The translations under genes were made by a program, and so were the position numbers. Under the pieces are notes generated by a model. That model ran no database searches, was not told the DNA's origin, and saw nothing but the letters and a program-made list of their open reading frames with translations. Below are positions 37,970 through 49,679 of a stretch of DNA of 64,000 nt, piece by piece (within the stretch, counting starts at the first letter, position 1; every line of letters starts with the position of its first letter). The DNA is taken from positions 1,185,501 to 1,249,500 of the forward strand of contig CM065646.1 of assembly GCA_033220425.1 (NCBI GenBank). The letters are read 5' to 3'. This stretch comes from Lepraria neglecta. Taxonomy: Eukaryota; Ascomycota; Lecanoromycetes; Lecanorales; Stereocaulaceae.

Positions 37970-38990
37970 TACTGTAATTAACTAGGTTTACTAATATACC
38001 GCGGAAACGGACGTAAAGTATATCTATTATTCAATATTTTACGCGGGCCCGCCGTTTTACTAGAGTATAGTTAGTAGGAGTACGATCGAAGTAAAGTATA
38101 AGATATATACCTCGCAGGCGCGTCTTAATATAAAACGAGATAGGATTCTCGCCTATATTATATATCTATAAGGTAGCCGCCTTGAATTTATAGGCGTGAT
38201 TAACTTCGATATCGTTTTTACTAATATAATAAAGAATTTAGTCGGTTAAGCTATTATAGATACCGTCCTTACGTAAGACCTCTTTAAATATTCTAAATTC
38301 GATCTTATCTAATATAATACTAGCTAGAGGTTTTTTCTCCTTAATAATATCGGAGGCGAAGAAAAGCGTATTCGCCGTTATCTCTATCGACCGGATATAG
38401 AATTCTATTTCACTAAAGATAAGCGGACGCGCTATATATAGAGTACTATCCGTAGAGAGAGACGATATAGTACGCCTTCTATAATTACGATAGTGATTAT
38501 AGGTATTATTAATCTTTCTAGCTATACCTAATTTATAACTCTCTAGCTAGGGTTAGAGGATTCTAGATATGAAAACGGAGGGAAATACTATTTCTAACTA
38601 CTATAAGGCCTCGCCGAGTTTAGCCTAGTTCTCCGGTATCCCTAGGGATATACTAACGATATATCTCCTTTCTATCTCTTTCTTTAATACTACTCGAATC
38701 TCCTTATAGTAGGCCTATTTAACTATAAGGCTACGCGAAATAACTAAGACTATCTAATTCCCGGGGTTAGTATTTTCGTAGAATTCGGTAGAAGGTAAAG
38801 AGGCTAGAGAGGAGAGGAAAATATCGGCGGCGATAGCTACGGGCTTGTACTAGTATTCTATAGCGGGTATATATATAATATATAGAGTATTAATCGATAT
38901 GTCGATAGTAAGAGAAAGGAGTATAGGAAAGGATTAAAAGGTCGATATATAATATATAAAGAATAATTCCGTACTAAGCCTATAGTAATT
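37970..38990 (-). pseudogene. Plavaka cargo ORF 4 (unrecognised)
   Basis: One minus-strand frame is open across about 1 kb apart from RIP-type TAG/TAA. It begins near 38860 with an Ala/Ser-rich segment (IAADIFLSSLASLPS), has a Lys/Glu-rich middle (VVLKKEIERRYIV) and a mixed alpha/beta-like C-terminal part (LRGIYLILYFDRTP). It ends near 37970, just upstream of ORF 3 copy a, on the same strand. No recognised domain. The long frame with synonymous-looking damage suggests it was a real gene when RIP began. Confidence 0.45.
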
Positions 38991-38999
38991 AGCGTGTAA

Positions 39000-39740
39000 T
39001 AAGCGATGTCCGACTCGAATACCAAGTATATCAAGCGCTATTCGACTCGGATATCGAGAGTTATCCGACTCGAATACTATCTAATACTTAATATTATTCG
39101 ACGCGTAGGCTATTTCCTATATAGTATCTATATTAAGTACGAGTATAACTACTTGACTTTCGAGTAGGTTTCTCCCTTTATTTAATAATAGTCTTAGTTA
39201 AAAGAGTCTATATTAATAGAAGGGTATTATAAGGAAGATTATAACTTAAGATAATACGTTATAAAGGAGTATAGTAGCGTATATAGTTCGTATTAAATAC
39301 GATTATAATCTAGCAAGTTAGGGCTATAAATTATATTCCCTTTTACCTATAGCTTATATTTAGTATATAAGTACGTAGTATATCTAGATTTTAGTGGCGG
39401 ATATTTAAGGAAGATTATAGCGCGAAATATCTACTAAAGATAGGAGAAAGCAAAGGGGAATAGCTAGTAATCTAAGTACTTTCAAGTCTTCCCGAACTAG
39501 TATAGATTAGATTTAATATTACTATAGAAGGGTAATAAGAGTCTTATATCTATCTTATACGAAGTTAAAGTACCGCCGAGTAGAAGAAAAGAAACCTATA
39601 AAAGCGCGCTATTGCTTAGCTAGAAAGATCTAGCTTATTTATACGCCTATTACCTTGTTATATTATCTCTACTCTATTTAAATAATACCTTCTAATCTAC
39701 TCTATATTCATCGTCTATAATAAAGTAGTAGTTATATATC
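39000..39740. other. Intergenic stretch in the Plavaka-like element
   Basis: RIP-altered sequence with several TCCGACTCG-type words (39006-39080) and no convincing coding tract. Confidence 0.4.
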
Positions 39741-39749
39741 TTTAGATTT

Positions 39750-42700
39750 CGCTAAGATAACCGAACTACCCGCCTATCGCACTAAATATTATAGAATTAT
39801 ATCCAGTCTACATCTATATTTATACTTCTGAATATATAGGTTAGGGTAATACTAGTTCTAAGGATACGTTTCGTAGAGATAAGGAAGCGCTTATTATCCT
39901 CTTCTTGGAATAGCTATATATATAACTTATCTCGCTTCTCGGAAGGTACGGTCGAGCTATACTATAGCTATTTACTAGGAAAATACTTTTTAAACTACTA
40001 GAGTAAGGTTAGTATAAGGTTAAGGTAGAATAGCGGAAGAGATATAGACTTACTACTACCAGAATATATACGATAATAGGAGAACTGGTAAATATAACCA
40101 GTTTCTCTGGTCGCCCGTAGATATCTTCCCCTAGCAAGCCGATTAACTCTTTAAGTTTTACTAACTTTGATATATTACCGGTAAGTTCATCGATATATTT
40201 AGTATAAATACTATCTAGCGGTATCTTGGCCTAATTCTATATTAGGCTAGCTAACTCTACAAAATCTATATAACCCTTTCCGCCGTTATATAAAGGCCCC
40301 CCTTCAAGCTCGTCCTAAATAAGAGTAAGGTAGTTACGCCGAGAGAATTCTAGAAGGCTTAGGATAATAGTAGCAGCGCGTAGCTTATAGGCGCGTTTAA
40401 AGTAGTTATTAATTGCTAGCGTAGGTATCTCCTTGCCAGCCTTGCGAGTAATTATATATTCTCTAGTATATTCGGCTTTTACTATATCTTGGATCCTCTA
40501 ATCCTCAGCGCAAAGAGCTACCTTTTACTCTAAATTAAGTAAGTATATAATATAACGAGTCTTGTGCGGAGGTAGCTTAATAAGCTTAGTAGTCCTATTA
40601 ATATCTATAGTTATAGGTATCCGCTTAATTTCGATAGAGTTTAAGATAGCCTTTATATCTGCGATATTCTTATTATTCTCGCTCTTATTAACCGGATTCT
40701 TTCGCTTTCGGTAGCTAGCGGTTAGTTTCCTAATAACCTCGACTTCGTTATAAGTTATATATCGATACTCTTTAACGGCGTACTACTAAGGCTGCTCGAT
40801 TATATAGATTATAGCTAAGTAGTTAGTTAGGTCGTGTATCTACGGTGTAGTAGAGAAACCCTATACCTAGGGTAAAGATAATCGGTATGTTTTTATACGC
40901 CGATTATCTATAGTATTCTACTTATTCTCGTTATCCTCTAGTATTTTTACTAGGACTTAGGTACTAATCTCATCCTTAATACTAAGGACTATCTTGGGAT
41001 ATTTACCCTTTACTATTCTTATCTTATAGAATTCGTTAATAAAGATCTAGCTAATACGGAAGTTATAGACGAATAGAGACTTAGAGTCCTATAGTACTTC
41101 CTTAATATACCTATTATACGAGCCCTTAGTTATAAGGAGTAGAATACGCTCCTATCTAGGTTTAGATTTTCTATCCTTTTTATATTAAAGTAGTTTAGTA
41201 TTTTCCGATATAAGTAGAGTAGCGTTAATATTATTATATATTTTACCTATATAGATATAGAAGTACCGTAGCTTTAATATTAGATATTAAGTATTAATTA
41301 TCTTCGTCTACTCTTATAACTAGTTATCTATTACTTTTACTAGTACGATAATAAGAATAATACCTTACTTTAGTGTGCTAGTTAAATAGGCGGCGCTTTT
41401 CTTGATATATGGATAACCGATATCCTATTTATTAGCAGAGGGATATATATTATTACTACTCTATACCTTTAATTTCGAGGGTAGGAGTGTTAGAACTCTC
41501 GGTTCTGACAGGACTGTCCTGTAGGACAAGACACTACAGACAGGACTAGCAGCTGAAGCGATGAGCGCAACGAGCGCCGTGCGCTCATGTCGCTCAAGAA
41601 TGATGAGCGCAATGAGCGCCGTGCGCTCATAACGCTCATGGATTGCTTGGCAGGATTTCCTATGTCTACATATACGGGGCTTTGCCCGTTGTTTGGAACA
41701 GGGTGTTCAACTTGATCAATCTTCCTGGTACTCCTTGCACTATACTTTACTAGTTATCAACATAGAACGCATTGACTACCTTCAACCACAAAGACTGCCA
41801 TTCTACCTGAGTGACTCCTCTCCCACAGAAGCATAAGACATCTACACCCCTATACGTTCGGTTATCGCACCGTTAGGTAAACGATCGGACGTGAGGGTCG
41901 TAACAAGGAGATACTTAGTATAATAGATTGACGCTTTAAACTATTCGAGATTTTTATAATCCTATTTATATATTTCGAAAACCTTATACTATCGTAAGGA
42001 GAGTTAATACTTAAGGATATATATAATAAAAATCGTTAGAGTCTAGTTCGAGTCGGATATTAGTATTGTCCGAGTTGATAGCAGGTTTTATTAAAAGCTA
42101 GGAATAGATACGAACCTTACCAAAGCCGGGATCGTCCCTATTAATACCCCCCTCTACTAGTAAATACGCCGGCGTATCCAAGTAGCGTAGTAGAGTTAAT
42201 AAATATATAGTATAATCTTTTTTATCTTGCTATTAGGGGCTATAATAGATAATAACCTACGGAGGGTTCGTATATTCTTAATAGACTAGTTTCCCTTCTG
42301 CAGTTAGAACAATAACTCTATATACTACTACGTTTTCTAAGACTATTATAGACGGTCCTCTATCTTGGTTATATTAACGCTAGGGTAGTATTTAGTAGTA
42401 AGTAAATAATAAGGTAGAGGCTGAAGTACTTATATCCTATTGCGATCCTCCTATTCTAACGCCTCTATATCTTTTGTAGCTACTCTAGCTACTACTACTC
42501 TACCTATCTCGATATTATATGACCCTAGAGTCCTGCCTATATAGGCCTTATTGATCTATAACGCCTTCTGCTCGTCCTTATCTATTAAATTCCCTTCCTT
42601 TCTATTATTCTCTTCCTTATTATTTATACTACTACTACTATCCAAGCTAGAGCTAATATCTATAGGCTCCTTTAGATTCCCGGTAGATAGACTAGTATAC

Positions 42701-42870
42701 TTATTAGTAAGAAGGGAAGGATCGACGAAAGGCTTTAGGGTAGAGGGTTTAGTAGAAGAGGTAGCAGAGTCTTTGCCTAGAGGATCCTATATATTAGGGG
42801 TTTTCCCTTTAGGTTCTATCGTAAGAGAAGAATATTTTAAGTAGTAGGAGAGGGTAAAACTACCTCGGTA
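39750..42870 (-). pseudogene. Plavaka cargo ORF 3, copy b, split by a young solo LTR
   Basis: Second copy of the gene at 35800-37930, same strand. The 42236-42530 segment matches 37205-37500 closely, and 39790-40500 matches the other end. It has an extra middle section (about 40620-41300) that reads as a mixed Lys/Glu-rich tract (VYNFRISQIFINEFYKIRIV). The solo LTR 41488-41905 interrupts it near a stretch where both copies carry TCCGAGT words, possibly an intron or spacer. RIP-type stops are present throughout. No family recognised. Confidence 0.4.
41488..41905 (+). repeat. Young solo LTR without RIP
   Basis: 418 bp, beginning TGTTAGAAC and ending GTCGTAACA, with exact 5-bp duplication AGGAG at 41483-41487 and 41906-41910. 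It is rich in CA and TG and stands out from the surrounding RIP-altered DNA, so it arrived after the RIP episode or was never a RIP target. Its interior (GCTTGGCA, then a CATATACGG region and a GTTCAACTTGATC region) resembles, in order, parts of the Gypsy-D/E LTR, so it is a relative of that family that is still close to its original sequence. Confidence 0.9.
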
Positions 42871-42889
42871 AGGTTAATTTAGATAGGCC

Positions 42890-43830
42890 GTATTACCCTC
42901 GATAGATACTATTATACCTATTAGTTAATATCCTAACTATTAATTAATATAGTATAACTAACGGAGTGCCCCTCGCATAATATAAAGCTCGTAGCGCCGG
43001 TAACCACGTGAATATATATCGCGGATAGTATTTTGTAGATCTTCGTTTATAGTTACCTCTATAATCCTATTAGATATATAGATAAGGGTGCTCCCCCGGG
43101 TATTATCTTCGGCGGTCTAGAATTTCTTAGTTTCTAGGAACTTAATTAGAGTATTGTAACTAAGTTAGTCCTAGAGCTAGTTAGTGTTAGTAAGCGAAGT
43201 ATTATATATAATATACTATAGTTAGACAAGATGGAATTTATTATCGCGCGTATAACCGATTCTAAGGATAATATAAGGCGGGTAGGTATTATCTAGGGCT
43301 GGAGCTAGTGCAAAGAATAGTCCAGTATAATCGGGTTGCTTAGTATAGGTATTATCGTGTCTAGGCTTTTTTAAACTAAACGAGTCGTAAGACTCCTCTA
43401 AGGGTCGTTTACTAGTATATTAGTTAGCTACTCTAGGTACTTTATTAAGTAGTCTTGCGAATATATATATTACTTCGTCTCTAAAAGGTAGTATATAGTT
43501 AGGTAGAATAAAGTTAGTAGTAACGGAGTTAAGGACCTTGGTGAAGTCCTAGCTAGAACCTCGAAGATTTTCGCCCTAAATAGCGGTACCCTATAGGTAG
43601 TCTTTAAGTACTTGACGGAGGGTATTAAATAAGCTATTACTATACTATAAGCCTCTACGGATATTAGGGAGGTTCTATAGGATTCTAGGCGGATTACTAG
43701 ACTTTGGCCTACCAATAAGCGTATAGAAATTGGCCTCGGTTAGCGTAGGCTCTAGCGTTATATCGACCTAAGGGTCGATTAGAGAAGGACCGGCTATATT
43801 AGATAATATTATAGATAATTCTAATATATC
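42890..43830 (-). pseudogene. Plavaka cargo ORF 5 (unrecognised)
   Basis: On the minus strand a tract at about 43800-43470 (with LTEANFYTLIGRPKSSNPP) is followed, in another frame, by about 43440-42900 (with SFSLKKPRHDNTYTK and LFFALAPALDNTYPPYI). Stops are of the RIP type. The frame change near 43460 could be an intron. It lies just upstream of ORF 3 copy b, as ORF 4 lies upstream of copy a, but I see no clear similarity between ORF 4 and ORF 5. No recognised domain. Confidence 0.38.
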
Positions 43831-43839
43831 TATAATAAG

Positions 43840-44590
43840 AAGAATAATAATAGGACGAATAAAATAGGGAGAAGTTAAGGATTCTTCGCTAAGTTAGAGG
43901 GATAAAGCGGGTAATACGACTAGTAGGGTCTATACCGGGTTTTTATTTATAGTAGCGATTGGTTAGTAGTTAGTAAATATAATACTAGTAAGGTAAATAC
44001 GTTACGAAATAGTTTAATACTTAATATAATTAGGTAATATAGATCCTTCTCTATAGAATAGTATATTAGAGTAGTTATAAGTAGATAAGTTTAGCTATTA
44101 AAAGATTGAAAGTAGCGAGCTTTAATATAATAGATAAAGATATTAATTAAAAGCGGAACTTATATATATATAGTACGTAGAAAGCGAATAGCTAATTTTA
44201 AACGTACTATATCTAGCTTTATACTTAATACCTAATATCTAGTAAAGATAGAGTATTAAAACTTATTATCTACTTATAAAGATTAATTAGATTTCTTCTT
44301 CCGTTCTTCGAAATATAAGTCTTAATCAAGTACTCTATTATAAAAACAATCTAAGTTCGACTCGGATATATATTTTGGTAATAGGGGCATATACCGCAAG
44401 GTTTGTAACTAATTATATTTCCTAATGAGATAAGTAACCGGGGTGTTTATTAAATATATTATATAGAAAGAAAATCCCCTTAAACCATCTATTAATTAAT
44501 ACCTTCTATAGGACGATACTCTACTATATATATATTATAATTTAATTAATAGTAACGGTTAAAAATAGGCTATATAAGGCGACGTAAGGA
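43840..44590. other. Divergent intergenic region before the Plavaka transposase
   Basis: Separates minus-strand ORF 5 from the + strand transposase, so it would hold both promoters. A TATATAAGG word at 44570 is a possible TATA-like element. No coding tract is visible. Confidence 0.35.
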
Positions 44591-44899
44591 TAGATTTATC
44601 CTAACCTATAGCGGGTTAGCTTGAAGGATCTAGTAGCGAATATATTTACTAATACCTACCTAGACGTATTAATCTCGATAATAATACCTCTATATTACGC
44701 CCGAGCCAGATGGATCGATAGTGTAAATATTACTAGAAGCAGTACAGTAGCGGAAGCGGCCTAACTAGGTATCTACTACGCTGTAAGGGCCGGGACCCTA
44801 ATTGGACGTGTAGGAGATAGGCACGCCTCGACGAAGATAAAGTTGAGGGCCCTATTTATAAACGCTAAAGAGACGAGGTCGACGTGATCGGCGATAGTC

Positions 44900-47800
44900 C
44901 CCGTGAGGGCGAAGGTAGATAAGTCCCCTAGGAGGACCTGACTATTTTAATAGATAACGATACTCTAGGGCGATTACTTAAACTCACCGACTCTACTAAC
45001 GAGATCTGGTACCAGTAAGACAAGCTAGATATAGTACTCGATTAATCGAAGTCGATAACGGCGTCAAGTGCTATAGGTACTATCTCTACCTTGACCGTTA
45101 GCTCTATAGAGTACTACCTATAGGAGCGAGGTACCGGGAGGCCTTTAGAGGAAGAGGATATAACCCTAGCCGAGTCGTTGTCTATACCCCTGTCCGAGTC
45201 GATATCCGAGTTGATACCCGAGTCGAACCCGGACTGGCACCCTTTCTATTTAGAAGCTAATTATACCCTAGCTTTATAGATATATAACGCCCGACTATCT
45301 AGCGGTATAATAGACAATTTCTTTAAAGATACTCGATTACGACCTTTCCACGGACCCTATAGCTTTAATAGCGCTCTATAACTAAAAGCTAAGCTATATA
45401 CTATAAAGTATTCTGCTACTGCTAGTAGATAGTCTCGGCAAGCGTTTAGTATCCTATCGATTTAACCGGACGAGACGACTAGAATATATTATATACTCTA
45501 CTTCGATATAATAGGTATAATACGAACTCTTATCGGATATAAACCTTTTAATTCGAGTATTAACTATATACTAATACGCTAGCGAAACCTCGACGGGGGT
45601 CTAATCGTTAATAAGATATATATAGCCCGCTGGTAGTAGGAGATACAAGATATACTCCCTAATAGCTTAATAGTAGTACCGGTTATAATATCGTTAGATA
45701 AGACCTATTTATTACGGATACACGGAGATTAATAGGCGTAGCCAGTCTATATTACTATTGGTAACCTCGATCGAGGTATTCGGCGGGTACAGGTTCGGCT
45801 GGGGATAATATTGCTTAGACTAGTACTATTAGTCTATAATAGTATAAAAGCCGAGGTATATTACTATACTATAGGGCTTATAGTCGAGGGTAAGCCAGCC
45901 GAAATACGGATCTTACTTAATATACTAATAATATTCTTTTAAAGTACTTAAGGAGCTAGCGCCGAAGGGGATCCTTATTATATATATAGACGGACGAATA
46001 TAATAATACTACCTAATACTCGCGTCTATACTAGGCGACTACGAGGAACAAGTTTTAATAACCTCGATCAAGAGCGGTAAATACTATCTAGTCTACTTAG
46101 TACCGCTAAATGAATAGGAACGACTATATCCTGAAAAACCGTATCTAAAGTAAATACCTAAATAGACTATAGAGTAGTTATAGATGCAAAAAACGTATAA
46201 TAAGAATACGCCTAGGGTGTTACTAGATATAATAGTATATAACCGGCCTAACTTTATAGACGGCTACTTCGTAGTTAACGTCTACTAACTATAGATATTT
46301 AATATATTATACTAATTAATAGTTAAAGGGCTATTAAACTACCTTCTAGACTGGCTTAGAGAGTATATCGGAGAGGGACGAATAAAGCTTAAGGTATAAG
46401 CCTTAATCGACGCCCGGTTTCGAGCTATACCTAAATTTACTAAGCTGAGGCGATTTCGGGAGTTTAGTAAGCTAAGCTAATAGATAGGAGAGGAGAGTAA
46501 AGAGATATTACGGATTATAATACCCGTCTTCGCTCCTCTATTATCCGAAAAAAACCTAGATATACTATATACGGGACAAGCTATTATTAACTTTATTATA
46601 TTTATAAGATACTAATCCTATAATAAAGCGATACTAGAATATATAAACGTAGCGTTAGAAAGGATTAATCTACTTAAGGAGGTATTTTGAAAATATAGGC
46701 TAGTTAATAAGAAAACGAGCGAGTAAACTTTCAACTTTCCTAAATTCTATAGTATTAGTTATTATATTAATATAATTAGATACTACGGTCCGCCGGATAG
46801 ATATAGTACCTAAGCCTCGGAAAGGGTATATCTAATATTACTAAAGAATTACTATAACCGAATAAATAAGTATAAGGATTACTAGGAGCAATTAATAGAA
46901 TATAACGAACGCTATATTAAGTTAATAATTATACGGGATATTAAAAATTTCTAAGAGACGGAGCCTATATTACTTAGTTAGAGGAGAAAATAAGAAGATA
47001 AGAAAAGTATAAAGGCCGGGGTCCTTCTAGATCTATACTAACTAGAATAGCGAGTAGACGCGGAAGAGCGCTATATATTAAGATACCTATATAAATATAA
47101 TAGTCGTTACTGGCAAACGGCGAGAGATATAGCTGAATGGCTAAATATAGCTGGGTTTCTCTAAAGCCTGGCTGCGTTTCTTAAGGCGCACCGAGCGAAA
47201 ATACTAAGCAGAGGTAGTATAACCTCGAACCTAGATATTAATAGAAGGGAGGCAGACTGCAGCTGGGTTAAGAGCTACCCGGTCTATATCTATTCGGGCC
47301 TCGTATATTGGAAGACTATAGGAGAGGATTCCTCTAATTTAGGACGTCTCTATAAGGATTTAGTAGTCTATAGACCTTATAAATATTCGCAGTATTTTAT
47401 CTAGTGTAGAGATTATATATAGGTCCGAGAATAAGACTATAAGAGTCGAAACCCGGAAACTATATAGGAGGGAAAGTTAGTCGGTAAGGTCTTAGTTATT
47501 GTAGAGGTAAAGGATCTTAGTAATAGGGACTTTAAGTAATAATCTACTTATATATAGGCTACCCTTATAGAAGTCTTTAATTATTAATATCTAGGGTAGG
47601 TATAAGATTACTATAGAATGGTCGAAGTTAAAAAGGTACGGGCGTCGCTTATATTTAATCCTCGAACGATAGGCGCTCGCCGCTTCTATAGACTACTAAA
47701 TATCGAGTAAAGTACTTATCTAGTACCGGGAACGGTTAGAGGAAAAGAGATATTCTATATTAATAGTTTCATCGACTAGGACTAATATACTACGATATAT

Positions 47801-48045
47801 TACCCTAAATTCCTAATAAATAATTCTAAGGCAGCGCGACGAATCTACGCTAAATTCCTACTAAATCCTTCTTAGGTAACGCTATAAAGCTAATTAAAAA
47901 CCCTTAAAAGGAAGAGAGATAATACTATAAATATATCTAGGTCGATAGAGCGGAAGAGACGCTACTACTAACCGCCCTCGCCGCGTCTAAAGTTAAGGCT
48001 TTAGTCTTAAGGAAAACCTCTAATATAAAGAACTAACCTATAGTT
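44900..48045 (+). pseudogene. Plavaka-type (KDZ) transposase, RIP-damaged
   Basis: This is a DDE-type transposase expected to cut and paste the element at its inverted ends. In order I see a Ser/Glu-rich lead (about 45170-45230), then the conserved Plavaka start (DWHPFYLEANYTLAL, then GIIDNFFKD with RPFHGPYSFNS) at about 45230-45400. The first catalytic Asp lies in VPVIISLDKTYL followed by HGD and PVYITIGNLDRGIRR (about 45675-45790). A Cys/His-poor middle follows, then the typical C-terminal tract FYINSFID with YYPKFLINN and ARRIYAKFLLNP (about 47750-47880), and a basic tail (KRKR). Interruptions are mostly TAG/TAA at expected Gln/Trp codons, plus frame changes. The start codon is uncertain. 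No functional protein is possible. Confidence 0.75.
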
Positions 48046-48379
48046 TCAATTACCGCAGCGGTATTAATCCTCTCTTCGGCATATTTAATTATAGCTATAT
48101 TATATTAGTAGGATATATAGTATCTTGCGCGTATAATATTTACTTACTTTAGTATCGAGTCTACGGCCCTCGCACGTTACTAATATTCGGGTACTTCGGT
48201 AAGCTAAGGAGTAGGGAGGTTATTAAGCTCGCGGTATTGGATATAAAGTCTATCGGGGAAGACAGGGAGTAAATTCGTTAGATATTGAGTATCTATAGCG
48301 ACACTTTACTGAAATAATAGCGACGAGACCGTAAACTACGAGAAGAAATATTAAGAAACGTCTAGCTAAATATTTATCC

Positions 48380-48490
48380 GACTCGGACAGGGTAAACCTA
48401 AGTCGGATACTACTCGGATAGTATAAAACCCGAGTTAGATACTACTCGGACAGTATAAAACCCGAGTCGGATACCAATTAGACAAGGGCA
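48380..48490. repeat. Cluster of TCCGA/TCGGA palindromic words near the right end
   Basis: Several copies of CCGAGTCGGA-like words within about 100 bp, with TAAAACCCGAGT repeated twice. Clustered subterminal motifs are typical binding sites for transposases of CACTA-like elements, but binding here is inference. Confidence 0.45.
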
Positions 48491-48952
48491 AAAAAGGGCG
48501 AAATATATGCGCCCCTGATCTACTAGAGTTTTGCTAGGTACCGCTGATAGTTCGGTAACTAGGCGTTGTAACTCTCTATCTCGGTCGGATTAGCGGATAA
48601 TAGGTCGTTATAGAATCGAGGAAAGCGTAGTTAAATAACCCGTGAAGAAGTTGAAGAAGGATTAGTATAAACGCGAGTTAAACTTGTATTGATATTACTA
48701 ATAACAAGCTTTTATATACTGAAGGAGCTATCGGTAGTAGCTATATTTCAAACGGATTGTATATATAGAAGACTTTATTTAGATTCGACTACCTACTTAC
48801 ATCTTGTATAGAAGATATATAGCTACTAATTAGTAGAAATATATAGACTATATAAGAAGTAATCAATTATAATAAAAGAAAACTGGCAGCTATATATTAG
48901 TAGCGTTGTATTATTAATTGAGCTAATAGCTGGCTAAACGTATAATGGACAT

Positions 48953-49083
48953 GCTAATTGGTTAGATATTATACTAATAGTAATATCTAATTGCTAATTA
49001 GTTAGACATTATACTAACAGTAATATCTAATTGCTAATTGGTTATACATTATACTAATAGCAATATCTAATTGCTAACTAACC
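48953..49083 (+). repeat. Three tandem 40-bp subterminal repeats
   Basis: Units begin GCTAATTGGTTAGA (or its variants) at about 48953, 48993 and 49033, each ending TAATATCTAATT, followed by a partial fourth. They lie about 150-280 bp inside the right end of the Plavaka-like element. Confidence 0.85.
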
Positions 49084-49237
49084 TAACATCGTTAAATCAG
49101 CAGTATTGAGTTGCAGATCGAGCTGATTTGATACTATTAGTAACATTGAGTTGCTAATTCCGCTGAACGTAACTATCAGCCCTACCGGCGCGCTCGGCAA
49201 CTCGGGATTTCCCAGCAACTTTTGGGAAAGCGCGATA

Positions 49238-49619
49238 TATTTAGTACCTAGCTTAAGAGATCTATTATATATAACTAAGTACAAGTAAGATACGAAGTTA
49301 AGCACGGCGCTCCAAGTAGTAAGTAGTACTCTATATATATAGATATACGAAATCCATGCCAAGCCTTCCTGATCGTATTGATCGCACTGATCGCACCTGC
49401 GCTCATTGCGACCACTGCGCTTATCGCTTAATATACCAAGCCCTCCTAATCGCACTAATCGTACTAATCGCACCTGCGCTCATTGCGACCACTGCGCTCA
49501 TCGCTTAACATGCCAAGCCTCCAGGGTCTGTTCGAGTCGGATACTAATTCGTCGACTCGAACCATGACGGGCGCTACGCTCCGCGAGCGCATCTCTAATT
49601 ATATTTCCTAATTATAACA
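49238..49619 (-). repeat. 5' LTR of Gypsy-E, outer part
   Basis: Continues the LTR from 31598 and matches 25321-25703. It ends in TAACA followed by ACGGG. It keeps more CA/TG than the left LTR. Short open frames on the minus strand here only reflect the repeats in the LTR. Confidence 0.85.
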
Positions 49620-49679
49620 ACGGGGTAGTATAAAGGATAGATAGTTTCTCGGGACGAGAAATCTAGGAGAGGGAGCTAA

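Larger units (their letters stand above)
31599..49237 (+). mobile_element. Large Plavaka/KDZ-type DNA transposon with cargo genes, 17.6 kb
   Basis: The ends are inverted: CATCGCGCTTTCCCAAAAG on the left and TTTTGGGAAAGCGCGATA on the right. The element splits the right LTR of Gypsy-E, whose halves match an intact LTR at 25192-25703, so both edges are fixed to within a base or two; a TA is duplicated. It carries one recognisable transposase of the Plavaka (Kyakuja-Dileera-Zisupton-like) type on the + strand at about 44900-48045. It also carries several unrecognised coding tracts, mostly on the minus strand, one of them duplicated (35800-37930 and 39750-42870). Every tract is RIP-damaged, so the element is dead. 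Near the right end are tandem 40-bp repeats, and TCCGA/TCGGA words recur throughout. A 625-bp relative with the same ends is at 51797-52421. Confidence 0.8.
25192..49619 (-). mobile_element. Gypsy-E: chromodomain LTR retrotransposon fossil, minus strand, right LTR split by the Plavaka element
   Basis: The left LTR is 25192-25703 and the right LTR is 31467-31598 plus 49238-49619. The target duplication ACGGG is at 25187-25191 and 49620-49624. Read on the minus strand from right to left: gag (about 31400-30620), a zinc knuckle (30620-30560), protease (about 29650-29250), reverse transcriptase (28990-28300), RNase H (28250-27780), integrase (27720-26600), chromodomain (about 26420-26310), a 3' region with a tract in the opposite sense (26300-25760), and a polypurine tract next to the left LTR. 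It landed head-on in a copy of its own family (Gypsy-D), which creates a palindrome-like layout. Broken in many places by RIP. Confidence 0.9.

Noticed and set aside
35800-38990. TET/JBP-type oxygenase as Plavaka cargo
   Set aside because: Some KDZ elements carry one, so I looked for the HxD...H pattern in the minus-strand tracts and did not find it.
42551-43715. Open frames of 97 and 81 residues inside the Plavaka-like element
   Set aside because: The + strand frame is antisense to the duplicated cargo gene, and the minus frame is out of phase with the more protein-like reading of cargo ORF 5.
49078-49473. A 131-residue minus-strand open frame
   Set aside because: It crosses the boundary between the Plavaka-like element and the Gypsy-E LTR and reads repeated LTR words, so it is not a gene.
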